From JADZFO01 sp964512635 (lineage in GTDB: Bacteria > 4484-113 > JAFGCY01), in NCBI GenBank assembly GCA_964512635.1, contig CAZEJB010000009.1, positions 48,821 through 112,820 of the forward strand: a stretch of 64,000 bases of DNA, written 5' to 3'. Position 1 is the first letter of the stretch. Every line of letters starts with the position of its first letter. This document shows positions 10,587-19,052 of this stretch, in pieces. The notes under the pieces were generated by a model. It searched no databases and was not told where the DNA came from. It saw only the letters and a list, made by a program, of their open reading frames with translations. Position numbers and translations under genes: made by a program.

Positions 10587-11120
10587 GATCCAACGCAGAG
10601 ACAAAGAGAGCGCAGAGTTAGGCAGAGCCGGAATTCTAGACACCCTAGATGCCAAGAGTCCAGCGAAGCCTGTCTCTGAAATAGCGCCAGCGGCTCAGCA
10701 AGCTCGGTGTATCTTCTGGTTCCTTCGACCATGCAGATTCGGGGAACTTCACTATCTCCATCGATAGTAGGTCCCCAGCTGCGTCAAAGACGAAGTAGAT
10801 CTCTCCTAGATGACCGTGCAGGTAGGTGTGCAATGTTCGGAAGTGTGCTCGGCCTCTGCCAAAACGAATCCGCAGGATATCTTTGGCTTTGACATCCATA
10901 TCCCAATTTGATTTGTGGGAAGGATGTTCCATCACGATCTGATTGAGATCGTCATATGAGTAAACAGCCACTGGCATCACACAGCCGCGTGGCAAGTTGC
11001 CGGGCTGTGTCGAAACAAGAATAGCATTGACTCGAAGGACTTCATTGGCTGCTTCCTGGCAGCTACTTTGTGATGGTCTGCCCTTGCTTCTCTGCGCCCT
11101 CTTTGTCTCTGCGTTGGATC
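10587..11120. mobile_element. 534-bp cassette bounded by 31-bp inverted repeats
   Basis: GATCCAACGCAGAGACAAAG begins a 31-base arm at 10587-10617. Its reverse complement lies at 11090-11120 with a single mismatch. The arms contain 7-base-periodic purine tracts. The enclosed DNA holds one minus-strand gene (10645-10977) and no transposase. It may be a non-autonomous element or a long-loop form of the heptamer hairpins seen elsewhere. Confidence 0.6.
10645..10977 (-). CDS. Small hypothetical protein carried in inverted-repeat cassette
   Basis: A 110-residue soluble protein that I do not recognise. The central part is basic and histidine-rich (RFGRGRAHFRTLHTYLHG), then comes a strand-like IYFVFDAAGDLLSMEIVKFPES segment and a C-terminal WRYFRDRLRW helix. 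It is the only gene between the 31-bp inverted repeats at 10587 and 11090, so it probably moves or moved with them. The start ATG at 10977 lacks a clear Shine-Dalgarno. The frame stays open far upstream, but that part lies opposite another gene and looks like a shadow. Confidence 0.5.
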   Translation of the reverse strand: MPVAVYSYDDLNQIVMEHPSHKSNWDMDVKAKDILRIRFGRGRAHFRTLHTYLHGHLGEIYFVFDAAGDLLSMEIVKFPESAWSKEPEDTPSLLSRWRYFRDRLRWTLGI

Positions 11121-11151
11121 GTATCCCCATCCGTTCTGCTACTATCCCCGC

Positions 11152-11757
11152 ATGCGGACATCTCTCACCTTTCTCGCGATTTTCGCGACCCTGATGTTCA
11201 GCGCGCCGGTGCTGGCGCGTGCGCACGACTGCTGCTGTGATGATTGTTGCGATGACACCAGCGCTGCCACCAGCGCCAGTGTGGACGCCGATGCTGTGCT
11301 GAAGGTGCTGGCGCAGTACGGCTTCTATCTTGGCCCTTATGCCGACATGATCGATGCCGGCGGCGGCGGCATCGCCATCGGCGGTTCCCCGGATGAGATA
11401 GAGGTCAACCCGGACAACCCGCCGGACCATGCGGATGAAGCGCCCGACGCCGCGCTCCATACATTCGTCTTCCACTGCCCGGTGAACTTCAACGACGGCG
11501 AGCCGATCCCGGCGGCGCAGCTGGACAGCCTGGAGAAGCTGCTCTGCCAGCGCGCCGGCGGCTTCACCGTCACCGACGCGCAGGGAGCCTGGGAGTACGA
11601 GGGCCAGGTCTACCACGAGCCGGTGCGGCGCTACATGCTCGGCCTGCCCGAGGCGCAGATCCCCGCGCTGGCGGATGAGATCGAGGCGCTTTTGAAGGGC
11701 GACTACAAGCAGATCGCCGTCTGGATCGAGATCGACGGCGAGCCGGAGATCCGCTAG
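11152..11757 (+). CDS. Exported protein with CCC-DD-CC-DD motif
   Basis: A 201-residue protein with a Sec signal peptide (residues 1-23, cleavage likely after VLARA). The mature N-terminus begins HDCCCDDCCDD, a compact cysteine/aspartate cluster that would suit metal binding. A glycine-rich region (GGGGIAIGGS) follows, then a globular C-terminal domain with GGFTVTDAQGAWEYEG and KQIAVWIEIDG. That domain resembles small periplasmic DUF3574-type domains, a weak match by eye only. TACTAT lies 6 bases before the ATG, so the mRNA may be leaderless. Confidence 0.65.
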   Translation: MRTSLTFLAIFATLMFSAPVLARAHDCCCDDCCDDTSAATSASVDADAVLKVLAQYGFYLGPYADMIDAGGGGIAIGGSPDEIEVNPDNPPDHADEAPDAALHTFVFHCPVNFNDGEPIPAAQLDSLEKLLCQRAGGFTVTDAQGAWEYEGQVYHEPVRRYMLGLPEAQIPALADEIEALLKGDYKQIAVWIEIDGEPEIR

Positions 11758-11934
11758 GACTGCGCAGCGTCTAAACCTGAGCTTAATTGCCCCCTGGCCT
11801 ATTAGCGGGTATCCTAACTGTGCGGGAACATCTTTCCGGTTTGCGGGTCTGTCCAAGTGCCCGGACCGGCTGGTTCTTCCGCACAGACAGCCCCCGGGCT
11901 TCTGCATTTCTACAGGCTGATTCGGAGGTAAGTG

Positions 11935-13350
11935 ATGAAGACCAGAACCAGGATTGGATCCCTTGTATTCCTATGGCTGGGCCTGCTGTGCGTGGCCGCC
12001 CTGCTCAGCGCCTGCGGCGGAAGCAGCAGCGTTGACGGTCAGCGCTTCAGCACCCGGCCGGCGGGCCAGAGCGGCGCGGGCCAGCTCCCGGCAGGTCTGC
12101 TGGGCTCCCTGCCCGCGGTGCCAATGGACTCTGGCCCGGCCCTGCGTGGCGCCAGCGTGCTCCAGACCCTGACCCTAACCGGCAGCCAGACCAGCCAGCG
12201 CTCGGCGGGCGCCATCAACGACGGCACGAACCTCTCGCTGGTCTCCAGCGCCGCCGGGATTGAGTATGGCCTTTATGAATTCACCCCGCCGGCGGGCACC
12301 CTGCAGGCGGTGGTGTTCACGATGGACGTGGCCAACCCCGGCAGCGCCTGGCTGGCCATCGCCAACTATGACAAGCTGGCCTGGGAGTTCCGCGGGCCGT
12401 ACCCCACTCTGGCCGGCGTCAAGGGCTTCGTGAACCTCTCCAGCGCGGACTATGTCTCCCCCGGCGGCAAGGTCTTTGTGCTGGCCCTGTCCTTTGACTC
12501 CACGACGACGACGGTCACTCAGGTACAGCTGACCGTGGACGATGGCATCACGCCCAGCTTCACCGTCGGCGGCACCGTCACCAACAGCGCCGGCTCAGTG
12601 GCGCTGCCGAATGTGATGCTCAGCCTGCAGCCCGGCGGCCATGTGACGCAGTCCGGCGCGGACGGCAGCTTCAGCTTTGAAGATATCGAGGCCGGGAATT
12701 ACACCATGACCCCCAGCCTGAACGGCTTCACCTTTGCCCCGCCGAGCCGCGATATCACCGTTACTAACGCGGATGTCAGCGGCCAGAACTTTGTCGGCAC
12801 CCAGCAGGCCGGTGGCCCGCCCTTCACCGTCAGCGGCAAGATCATGAACGGAGATACGCCTCTTGCCGGTGTCACCGTGGTCGTACCCTTTGAGCAGCTT
12901 GATACCGTGACGGATGCGCAGGGCAACTACAGCTTCGTTATCGACCAGGAGATCACGGACTTCCGCGTGGTGCCGCTGCTGAGCGGCTTTGGCTTTGATC
13001 CGCCCAAGGCCTTCCTGGTAGGCGACCACGACCAGACCCAGGACTTCACAGCGACGGCCTACACGATCCCGGACACCGTCAGCTATGCCACACACATGAA
13101 GCCGCTTGTTTTCGAGCAGGTTTGCATGAACTGCCACAACAGCGCCTACACCGGCGCTGAGCGGCATGGCGCTCCTTCGGATGTCAACTGGGATACCTAC
13201 AACGGTACTACTACGCTGAAAAAGGATCACGGCACTGAGCGAGCGCAGTCTGGCACTATGCCGCCATTCGGCTTCCACGCCACGATCAACCTGACCGATT
13301 CCCAGAAGGCTCTGTTCCAGAAGTGGAAGGACGGTGGCTACCAACCTTAG
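11935..13350 (+). CDS. Lipoprotein with two carboxypeptidase-regulatory-like domains and a c-type haem site
   Basis: A 471-residue lipoprotein with lipobox LSAC (Cys27). Residues about 85-205 contain the module shared with three other lipoproteins in the window (YGLYEF then WLAIANYDKLAWEF). Two beta-sandwich domains of the carboxypeptidase regulatory-like type follow (about 205-290 and 295-380). The C-terminus has a single haem-binding CMNCH and a downstream GTMPP that could give the axial methionine, as in small planctomycete-type cytochrome c domains. It should act in the periplasm or at the outer membrane, perhaps in electron transfer. GGAGG lies 6 bases before the ATG at 11935. A terminator hairpin follows at 13389. 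Confidence 0.75.
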   Translation: MKTRTRIGSLVFLWLGLLCVAALLSACGGSSSVDGQRFSTRPAGQSGAGQLPAGLLGSLPAVPMDSGPALRGASVLQTLTLTGSQTSQRSAGAINDGTNLSLVSSAAGIEYGLYEFTPPAGTLQAVVFTMDVANPGSAWLAIANYDKLAWEFRGPYPTLAGVKGFVNLSSADYVSPGGKVFVLALSFDSTTTTVTQVQLTVDDGITPSFTVGGTVTNSAGSVALPNVMLSLQPGGHVTQSGADGSFSFEDIEAGNYTMTPSLNGFTFAPPSRDITVTNADVSGQNFVGTQQAGGPPFTVSGKIMNGDTPLAGVTVVVPFEQLDTVTDAQGNYSFVIDQEITDFRVVPLLSGFGFDPPKAFLVGDHDQTQDFTATAYTIPDTVSYATHMKPLVFEQVCMNCHNSAYTGAERHGAPSDVNWDTYNGTTTLKKDHGTERAQSGTMPPFGFHATINLTDSQKALFQKWKDGGYQP

Positions 13351-13388
13351 CCAATACCTATCGGCTGACCTGCGAGTCAGGTGACATG

Positions 13389-13413
13389 GCGCCCGGGTAT
13401 CCCGCCCGGGCGC
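13389..13413 (+). terminator. Putative terminator
   Basis: GCGCCCGGG and CCCGGGCGC form a 9-bp GC stem with a 7-base loop, followed by TGCCTTTTG. It sits after the lipoprotein gene and could also stop waaA transcripts from the other side. Confidence 0.6.
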
Positions 13414-13453
13414 TGCCTTTTGCGGCGCAAAACGCGCGGACAGGGCCGCGCTG

Positions 13454-14767
13454 CTACTTCAGCAGGCCAAGCACGCTCTCCACCGCGCGCCGGGCCGAAC
13501 CCTGGTTGGCCAGAGTCAGCTCGCGGGCGCGGGCGCCCAGTTCGCGGGACGGCCCGGGATGCAGCAGGGCGGTGCTCAGCGCGCCGGCCAGCACGGCGGG
13601 TCCATCGGCGAGGGCCAGGTCGCAGTCGGCGCGGAGCAGCGCTTCGGCCCGCTCCAGCATCTGCACCTGCGCCGTGATGCTGTAAATGTGCGGGCCGACC
13701 AGCACGGGCTTGCCCAGAACCGTGGCCTCAAGGATGTTGTGCCCGCCGACTTTGGGGTGGAAGGTCCCGCCCATGATCACCAGGTCCGCCAGGCGATAGC
13801 AGTCCAGCAGCACGCCGTATCGGTCCACCAGCACTACATCATGGTGGTGGTGTGCGCTGAGGCTGGCCCGGTGCTCGGCCGGCGCCTCCAGCTCGGACAG
13901 CAGCCGCGGGTGCAGCCCCCGGCTTCGCGCCAGCTCCAGCACCTCACCCGTGCGCTCCACATGCCGCGGCGCCAGCACAAGCTGGGCCCGCTGGCCGCGC
14001 GCCCGCAGCTCCAGCAGAGCGCTGAAAATCAGGGCCTCTTCGCCGGGATGGGTTGAGCCGGCGACGATCACCGGCAGTCCGGGGTCGAGCGCAAAGACCT
14101 CGCGCCACTGCGCCAGCCGCCACTCGTCCCAGGGTTCAACCTCAAAATCAAACTTGGTGTTACCGCTGACGGCAAGCGCGCCAGCGGGCAGGCCGAACTT
14201 CAGGAAGTTCTGGCGCTGACCCTCGTCCTGGCAGACGATCAGATCGCAAAGCTCATACAGCCCCCGCACAACGCTGCCGCGCAGGCCGGTCTTGTTATGC
14301 AGATACAGCCGCGCGTTGACCAGGGCCACCAGGATGCCGCGCCGGCGGCACTGGCTCTGGATGTTCGGCCACAGCTCGGACTCGCAGGAGATATACAGGT
14401 CCGGACGCAGCTTGTCGAGGTAGCGGCGCACGACAAAAGGCAGGTCGATCAGCGGGAAGAAGCAGGCCAGGGCCAGCACATCGCTGAGCTTCTGGCGCGC
14501 CATTTCCTGGCCGCTGTCAGTCGTGGTGAGCAGGACGACCTGGCAATCGGGACGCTGGCGTTTCAGCTCGCGAACAAAGGAGCTGATGGCGACCACCTCG
14601 CCAGCGGAGACAGCATTGACCAGCACCTTCAGTCCCGGCGCAGCGGGGTCATATCCACCCAGCTCAAAGTGGCCCAGCCGCGCGCGGATTGTGCCCCTGA
14701 AGGGCGGGTAGAGGTAGAGCAGCGGCCAGAGGACGCTGATCAGCGCGTTGTAAATGCCAAGCAGCAC
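13454..14767 (-). CDS. waaA: 3-deoxy-D-manno-octulosonic acid (Kdo) transferase
   Basis: A GT30-family enzyme that transfers Kdo from CMP-Kdo to lipid A precursor at the inner face of the cytoplasmic membrane. An N-terminal membrane anchor (LISVLWPLLYLYPPF) is followed by the two GT-B halves. Typical family segments are VNAVSAGEVVAI, TTTDSG, CESELWPN, ALVNARL, VIVAGSTHPGEE, LVLAPRHVERT and MGGTFHPKVGGHNILE. Length (437) is normal. The start is GTG at 14767 with GATAAT 8 bases upstream and no Shine-Dalgarno. Its presence is the main evidence that the organism makes Kdo-containing LPS. Confidence 0.93.
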   Translation of the reverse strand: MLLGIYNALISVLWPLLYLYPPFRGTIRARLGHFELGGYDPAAPGLKVLVNAVSAGEVVAISSFVRELKRQRPDCQVVLLTTTDSGQEMARQKLSDVLALACFFPLIDLPFVVRRYLDKLRPDLYISCESELWPNIQSQCRRRGILVALVNARLYLHNKTGLRGSVVRGLYELCDLIVCQDEGQRQNFLKFGLPAGALAVSGNTKFDFEVEPWDEWRLAQWREVFALDPGLPVIVAGSTHPGEEALIFSALLELRARGQRAQLVLAPRHVERTGEVLELARSRGLHPRLLSELEAPAEHRASLSAHHHHDVVLVDRYGVLLDCYRLADLVIMGGTFHPKVGGHNILEATVLGKPVLVGPHIYSITAQVQMLERAEALLRADCDLALADGPAVLAGALSTALLHPGPSRELGARARELTLANQGSARRAVESVLGLLK

Positions 14768-14856
14768 GCAGTTGCATTATCCCGTAGGCAGACAGGGAGA
14801 ATGGTTGAGGTGGAATTCAGCGCAGCACCGGCAGGCTGGTAAGCCAGGGACGCAGC

Positions 14857-15573
14857 CTAGAAGTTCTCGCCGTAGACCGGGCGCGGGGCATCCTTGGGAC
14901 GCGCTACCAGGAACATATAGCAGTTGCGGCTGGGGCGCTGACCCTCGGCATACCAGGCACGCATCACTGAGCGCTCGACGCCGTCGGTGTCGCCAAGCTG
15001 GAAGGCCAGCATGTCGCGGACGGTAACGGAGTAGGGCACCAGAGGCTGCTGGATGCTGTAGGGCGTGTGGTCAAGATCGGGGATGCCGGCCATAACTTCC
15101 CGCGTCCACTCATTGGCCTCGCTGTAGCTAACACCCAGGATGTTGATCTTGAGGTAGTAGCGGCCGGAGTCCTGATAGTAGTCGACCACCAGGCTGTGCC
15201 CACCGCCCGCCGCGAGGTTGTCCGCGCGGTTGGCAAACAGTGCGACCCAGTGGTTGTAGTTGTCCGGCACGAAGGTCTCAGGCAGCAGGATCGTGACCTG
15301 CTGGCCGTCGTCCCAGCCGGGGATCTGGATATTGCCGGCAAAGGAGGCCATCAGGATCAGGCCACACAGGAAGGCCGCAACCTTGAAGACCGGGCGGAGC
15401 ATCGGGCGGGCCGTTGCCGCCGCCGGGCTATGCTCATCGCGGCCGCGGCGCAGCTGGTTGGCCAGGCGCTGGCGGGCTACAGTGCTGTCGGCTTCCTGCT
15501 GCAGGGTGCCGAAGACCTCATGGATCAGCTTCTCGGCGGGGGAGTCCGGGCGCGGGTTGAAGTTCTCAGGCAT
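14857..15573 (-). CDS. Membrane-anchored anti-sigma-like protein
   Basis: A 238-residue protein with a cytosolic N-terminal 65 residues, one membrane helix (about 66-85, VAAFLCGLILMASFAGN) and a 150-residue periplasmic domain that I cannot assign. Its start codon overlaps the stop of the upstream ECF sigma gene (TAATG), so the two are translationally coupled. This pairing and topology are those of anti-sigma factors. No zinc-binding HxxxCxxC motif is present, so it is not a ZAS-type anti-sigma. Confidence 0.65.
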   Translation of the reverse strand: MPENFNPRPDSPAEKLIHEVFGTLQQEADSTVARQRLANQLRRGRDEHSPAAATARPMLRPVFKVAAFLCGLILMASFAGNIQIPGWDDGQQVTILLPETFVPDNYNHWVALFANRADNLAAGGGHSLVVDYYQDSGRYYLKINILGVSYSEANEWTREVMAGIPDLDHTPYSIQQPLVPYSVTVRDMLAFQLGDTDGVERSVMRAWYAEGQRPSRNCYMFLVARPKDAPRPVYGENF

Positions 15574-16229
15574 TAGTTTTGCCCTCCTTCAACTTCGCTC
15601 GCCTCGGCCCCGAAGGCAAAGGGCAGCGCATCCGCCGGCAGGGCACGGGCCAGTTTGCGGCGGGCGCGGTAGGCGCACTGGATAACAGCGCGACGCGAGA
15701 CGCGCTGGATGGAAGCCACTTCATCAACAGAGAACCCGGCGGGGCCGAGCAGAAGCAGGATGTCTCGTTCCCGAGGCTGCAGCCTGGCAAGCAGTTCCTT
15801 GACCAGGGTTAGCTGGTAGCCGAGTTCTGCAGGATCACCGCTTACACGGCTCGTGGCTTCCCTGAGAACGGATGGTCCGGCAAAATCGGCTACCAGCGTC
15901 AGTGGCCGCAGCAGTGATCTGCTGCGCAGGTTTCGGAAACGGTTCAGGAGGATCGAAAAGAACCATTCCTTGAACTTTCCACGGTCCTTGAGGGAATCAA
16001 GCCCTTCAAAGGCCCGCAGCACTGCGTCGCTGACCAAGTCTTCGCCGTCCATCAGGCTACCCGTGATGGATTGGGCGTAGGCCAGCGCCTGTGGATAAAA
16101 CGGCATCAGCAGGTCAAGGAACTGCTGCCGCCGCCCATCCTCAGCCCGCGCGTCGAGCGGAGCAGCGGCCGGCTGGCCCTGCACCTCGTGCTCGTTATCG
16201 CGGAACTGGCTGGATGAACCCACGCCCAT
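15573..16229 (-). CDS. ECF-type RNA polymerase sigma factor
   Basis: A 218-residue sigma factor. Region 2 includes ALAYAQSITGSLMDGEDLVSDAVLRAF and KFKEWFFSILLNRFRNLRS. Region 4 includes LARLQPRERDILLLLGPAGFSVDEVASI and a helix-turn-helix ending RRAVIQCAYRARRKL. The first 35 residues are an extension outside the conserved regions. The gene is coupled to the membrane protein downstream. TAAACT lies 6 bases before the ATG, so the mRNA may be leaderless. Confidence 0.85.
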   Translation of the reverse strand: MGVGSSSQFRDNEHEVQGQPAAAPLDARAEDGRRQQFLDLLMPFYPQALAYAQSITGSLMDGEDLVSDAVLRAFEGLDSLKDRGKFKEWFFSILLNRFRNLRSRSLLRPLTLVADFAGPSVLREATSRVSGDPAELGYQLTLVKELLARLQPRERDILLLLGPAGFSVDEVASIQRVSRRAVIQCAYRARRKLARALPADALPFAFGAEASEVEGGQN

Positions 16230-16383
16230 GCAGACAGTTTAACAGGATGGCGGTAACGCGGCGGGCCGGAAAATTCCTCTTGCGGGCAGATTTTGCGGAT
16301 ACCTGAGGCGGTCTTGAGAAAAATTTGCCTGTTTGATGCCATGATTAGCACCGGCGGACCTGCACAGGCCGCCTGGAGGACCC

Positions 16384-17133
16384 ATGGCCAGGTTTGACCC
16401 GCTTGCCGCGCTGCGCAAGGTGGATGGAGACTGCCCGTATCTCAAGGTTGGGCGCAAGGGCTGGTTTGTGAAGCTGCTGCGGCGCTGTCTGGCCGCGCAT
16501 GGCCAGGCCCCCGCTGAGTGGCTCAAGCCGGCGACTGAGGTTTCAGATGACTTTGACGCCGAGCTCGACCAGCTGGTGCGCAGGTTCCAGAAGGCCCGCG
16601 GGATCAGCGTGGACGGCGAAGTCGGCCCCCAGACCTGGACCGCGCTGCGCGATGACGCCCCGGCTGCCGGGACCGCCCCGGTGCGTCAGACGGCGCTGGA
16701 ACGGCTGCAGTCGATGCTGGACAGCGCCGAGCATCGCAAGGATGTACGTTCCTGGCTTAGAAGCAACGGCGGCACAAAGGACGGCTGCGCCCGCACCGCC
16801 TCACGCTGGCTGAACAAGGCCGGGGTTCTGAACGGCGTTTTCCAGAACACCCGGGCGATCGAAAACGCCCTGCGCTCGAAGGTCAAGGGCCTCGTTGAAA
16901 TCAAGAATGCCTCGCAGCTGCAAAAGGGCGATCTGGCCTTCAGCCTGGATCTGGGTGAGAAGCCGATGCCGGACCATGTGTATCTGATCCAAAAGCCGGT
17001 CAATGCCAGCTTTGCGATAGTCCTGGACAACAACAATGGCATTGAGCCCTATAAGCGCAACCTCAAGGCCGGGGTGAGCCCGGGCAAGACACCCTTTGAC
17101 TATGCGCTGCGGCTGCCTGCCGATCTGAAGTAA
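16384..17133 (+). CDS. Peptidoglycan-binding protein with cysteine-amidase-like domain
   Basis: A 249-residue protein. Residues about 25-92 form a peptidoglycan-binding type 1 domain (LRRCLAAHG to VRRFQKARGISVDGEVGPQTWTAL). The C-terminal half resembles a CHAP/NlpC-type fold: GCARTASRWLNKAG would supply the Cys, LQKGDLAF is the usual strand before the His, and PDHVYLIQK the His, with an Asn in VLDNNN. No signal peptide is seen, so export by another route, or a lysin or toxin-like use, cannot be excluded. GGAGG precedes the ATG. Confidence 0.7.
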   Translation: MARFDPLAALRKVDGDCPYLKVGRKGWFVKLLRRCLAAHGQAPAEWLKPATEVSDDFDAELDQLVRRFQKARGISVDGEVGPQTWTALRDDAPAAGTAPVRQTALERLQSMLDSAEHRKDVRSWLRSNGGTKDGCARTASRWLNKAGVLNGVFQNTRAIENALRSKVKGLVEIKNASQLQKGDLAFSLDLGEKPMPDHVYLIQKPVNASFAIVLDNNNGIEPYKRNLKAGVSPGKTPFDYALRLPADLK

Positions 17134-17147
17134 GCGGCCATGCGCTG

Positions 17148-17741
17148 TCAGCTCATGAAGCTCTGCAGCGCTTCTTCAAAAACGGCCACGGCGTTGTCGC
17201 CCCAGAGCCACAGCTCGATGCGCTCAGGCAGTGTGGAATGCTGGCAGTGCTCGCGGAAGGCCACGAACATTGAAGCCGCGCAGTCGCCAAAGCCCAGCCC
17301 CGCTGCGCCAGTGCCCAGCGCGGGGAAGGCGATGGACTCAATGCCGTTCTCCGTCGCCACCCGCAGAGCCGAACGCGTGGCCTCAAAGACTGCCTCCGGC
17401 GTGGTCGGCCGGCCGGCGGCCTGGGCCGCGGCGTGGATAACGTGCAGCGCCTTCAGCTTGCCCGCGCCGGTAATGACCGCAGCGCCGACGTCGATTGGCG
17501 ATTGGCGCAGGGCCTCTTCCTCGATGCTGGCCCCGCCGGCCTTCTTCAGCGCGCCGGCGACGCCCGCGCCCATCCACAGCTCGTGGTTGGCGGCGTTAAC
17601 GATGGCTTCCGTAGTAGCCTGGGATATATCACCCTGAACCAGCTTCAGGCGGTCGAACCAGGGCGCGGGGCTTTCACCGCCCCCGGAAACGCTGTCCTCC
17701 AGCTGGCGCGGGCTGCGGCCCGCAGCGCCGAGCAGGCTCAT
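17148..17741 (-). CDS. Macro-domain protein
   Basis: A 197-residue cytosolic protein with a 30-residue N-terminal extension. The macro domain binds and often hydrolyses ADP-ribose derivatives. Signatures are LVQGDISQATTEAIVNAANH, GAGVAGALKKAGG, VITGAGKLKALHVIHA and SIAFPALGTGAAGLG, so both ribose/phosphate loops are present. It overlaps the membrane-protein gene upstream by ATGA and is co-transcribed with it. It is convergent with the peptidoglycan-binding gene. Confidence 0.9.
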   Translation of the reverse strand: MSLLGAAGRSPRQLEDSVSGGGESPAPWFDRLKLVQGDISQATTEAIVNAANHELWMGAGVAGALKKAGGASIEEEALRQSPIDVGAAVITGAGKLKALHVIHAAAQAAGRPTTPEAVFEATRSALRVATENGIESIAFPALGTGAAGLGFGDCAASMFVAFREHCQHSTLPERIELWLWGDNAVAVFEEALQSFMS

Positions 17742-18214
17742 TGCTGCACCTTCGGGCGCGATCCGCCGCTGCTGTCGGCGGGCGGGCCGGGCTTCACGTC
17801 AAAGCTCGGCATACCTGGCACGTCCCGGCTCTCGCCAAAGTTAACCCGGCCGCTGGATCCGCCGGCGGGTGCTGTGCTGCTGGTGCTGCTCGGCGAGCTG
17901 CCCAGCACGGTAACCGAGCCGCCGTCCTTGCTCTGAGGGTTGCCGGAGCTCATCTGGCGGGCCAGGCGGCTCATGGCGTCATCCTTGGCCTGCACCTTGG
18001 CCGCGCGCTCCACAACCACCCGGGAGCTGCCGCCGGAGCCGCGGATCAGCATGGCCACAAAAGCCGCTACCGCTCCGCCGAGCGAAGTCAGGAAGGGATA
18101 GACCCGGGTGTAGTCAGCCCCCTTGTAGAAGCTGAAATAGTCCAGCAGGATGCCGACCAGATAGGCCAGCGCCACGCCGACAATAATGCCCAGGATGCCA
18201 CGGAAGATTGCCAT
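17738..18214 (-). CDS. Small membrane protein with low-complexity tail
   Basis: A 158-residue protein with two membrane helices (about residues 4-27 and 41-61) followed by a basic then Ser/Gly/Pro-rich cytosolic tail. No family is recognised. GGGAGGG stands 5 bases before the ATG. It is translationally coupled to the macro-domain gene. Confidence 0.65.
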   Translation of the reverse strand: MAIFRGILGIIVGVALAYLVGILLDYFSFYKGADYTRVYPFLTSLGGAVAAFVAMLIRGSGGSSRVVVERAAKVQAKDDAMSRLARQMSSGNPQSKDGGSVTVLGSSPSSTSSTAPAGGSSGRVNFGESRDVPGMPSFDVKPGPPADSSGGSRPKVQQ

Positions 18215-18373
18215 ACACCCTCCCGCTCAAGTGTAACACCCAAAGGCATGAAAACGGCGAATGCACAATGCTCTGGCCGCATCCTTCGGGACTGCAGAGT
18301 ATCCGGGCTGACACGAATGCAGCAGCAGCAGCAGACGGGATCTGGCAGCGCAGGTGTTTCCCGCCTGGCCGGC

Positions 18374-18751
18374 TCAGGCGGCCTTGACGCAGCTGTCGCA
18401 AAGGCCGTAAAGCACGATCTCATGCTGCTCCAGCTTGAAGCCGCGCGGGGTAAGCTGCTCGATCTTTGGCGGGCAGCCCTGCACCTCAAACACCCCGTCG
18501 CAGGCACGGCAGTGGAAGTGGTGGTGGTGTGCCTGGCCGGCGATTTCGTAGTGCTGGATCGAGCCCGGCAGATCCACCGTGGTCAGCCAGCCCTCTTCGC
18601 TCAGCGCCTTAAGGCTGCGGTAGACCGTCGCCAGCCCCAGGCTGGGCATCTCGGCCTGCGCCAGCGCCAGCAGCTGCAGCGGCGACAGCGGCCGCCCGGC
18701 GGCCTCAAAGGCCCGGCGGATTACCTCGCGCTGGCGTGTGTTGCGCTGCAT
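18374..18751 (-). CDS. fur: Fur-family transcriptional regulator
   Basis: A 125-residue metal- or peroxide-responsive repressor. The winged helix spans residues 1-80 (RQREVIRRAFEAAGRPLSPLQLLALA, LGLATVYRSLKAL). The metal site segment is AHHHHFHCRACDGVFE, and a second CxxC (CDSC) at the C-terminus completes the structural zinc site. The sequence does not tell Fur from Zur or PerR. TATAAT lies 8 bases before the ATG on the coding strand, implying a very short or absent leader. A GTG one codon earlier is an alternative start. Confidence 0.85.
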   Translation of the reverse strand: MQRNTRQREVIRRAFEAAGRPLSPLQLLALAQAEMPSLGLATVYRSLKALSEEGWLTTVDLPGSIQHYEIAGQAHHHHFHCRACDGVFEVQGCPPKIEQLTPRGFKLEQHEIVLYGLCDSCVKAA

Positions 18752-19052
18752 CACCGGGGATTATACCGAGGTCTTGCTTGTAGGGGCCGAGCTTGTCTCG
18801 GCCCGCCGGAGCGCCGACCGATGGTCCTAACACCGTGCTTCGGCGACATGAGTAACCGCTGAGCCCAGTCAGCGTCTTATAGACAAGCAGTCGCTGGCGA
18901 AGCGATTCCTGGCTTTGCGGTTATAGAGAGGGCGCTATGAACCACTGGGCTTAGTTCAAGGATTTCTATGGCGCTCAGGCTCGGCCGCGGTGTATAAATG
19001 AAGCCTCGTGTAAGCATCCAGTTACCGGGGCTGGAGCTGTAGGGATGGTCAG
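18752..19052. other. Intergenic region between fur and lipoprotein gene
   Basis: This 301-base stretch has the fur -10 hexamer (18760-18765), a GTAGGGGCC palindromic element at 18778-18804 and a GGAGCGCCGACC-type copy just after. From 18850 to 19052 I see no gene; GTATAAAT near 18990 may be a -10 for the lipoprotein gene. Confidence 0.5.
18778..18804. repeat. GTAGGGGC palindromic element upstream of fur
   Basis: TTGTAGGGGCCGAGCTTGTC followed by TCGGCCC forms a hairpin with GGGCCGA/TCGGCCC arms. It belongs to the same family as the coding copies in aacS, nuoC and nuoD. Confidence 0.7.

Noticed and set aside
18760..19050. tRNA gene in the fur-lipoprotein gap
   Set aside because: Several short stems can be drawn, but no cloverleaf with a TTC arm and anticodon loop could be fitted.
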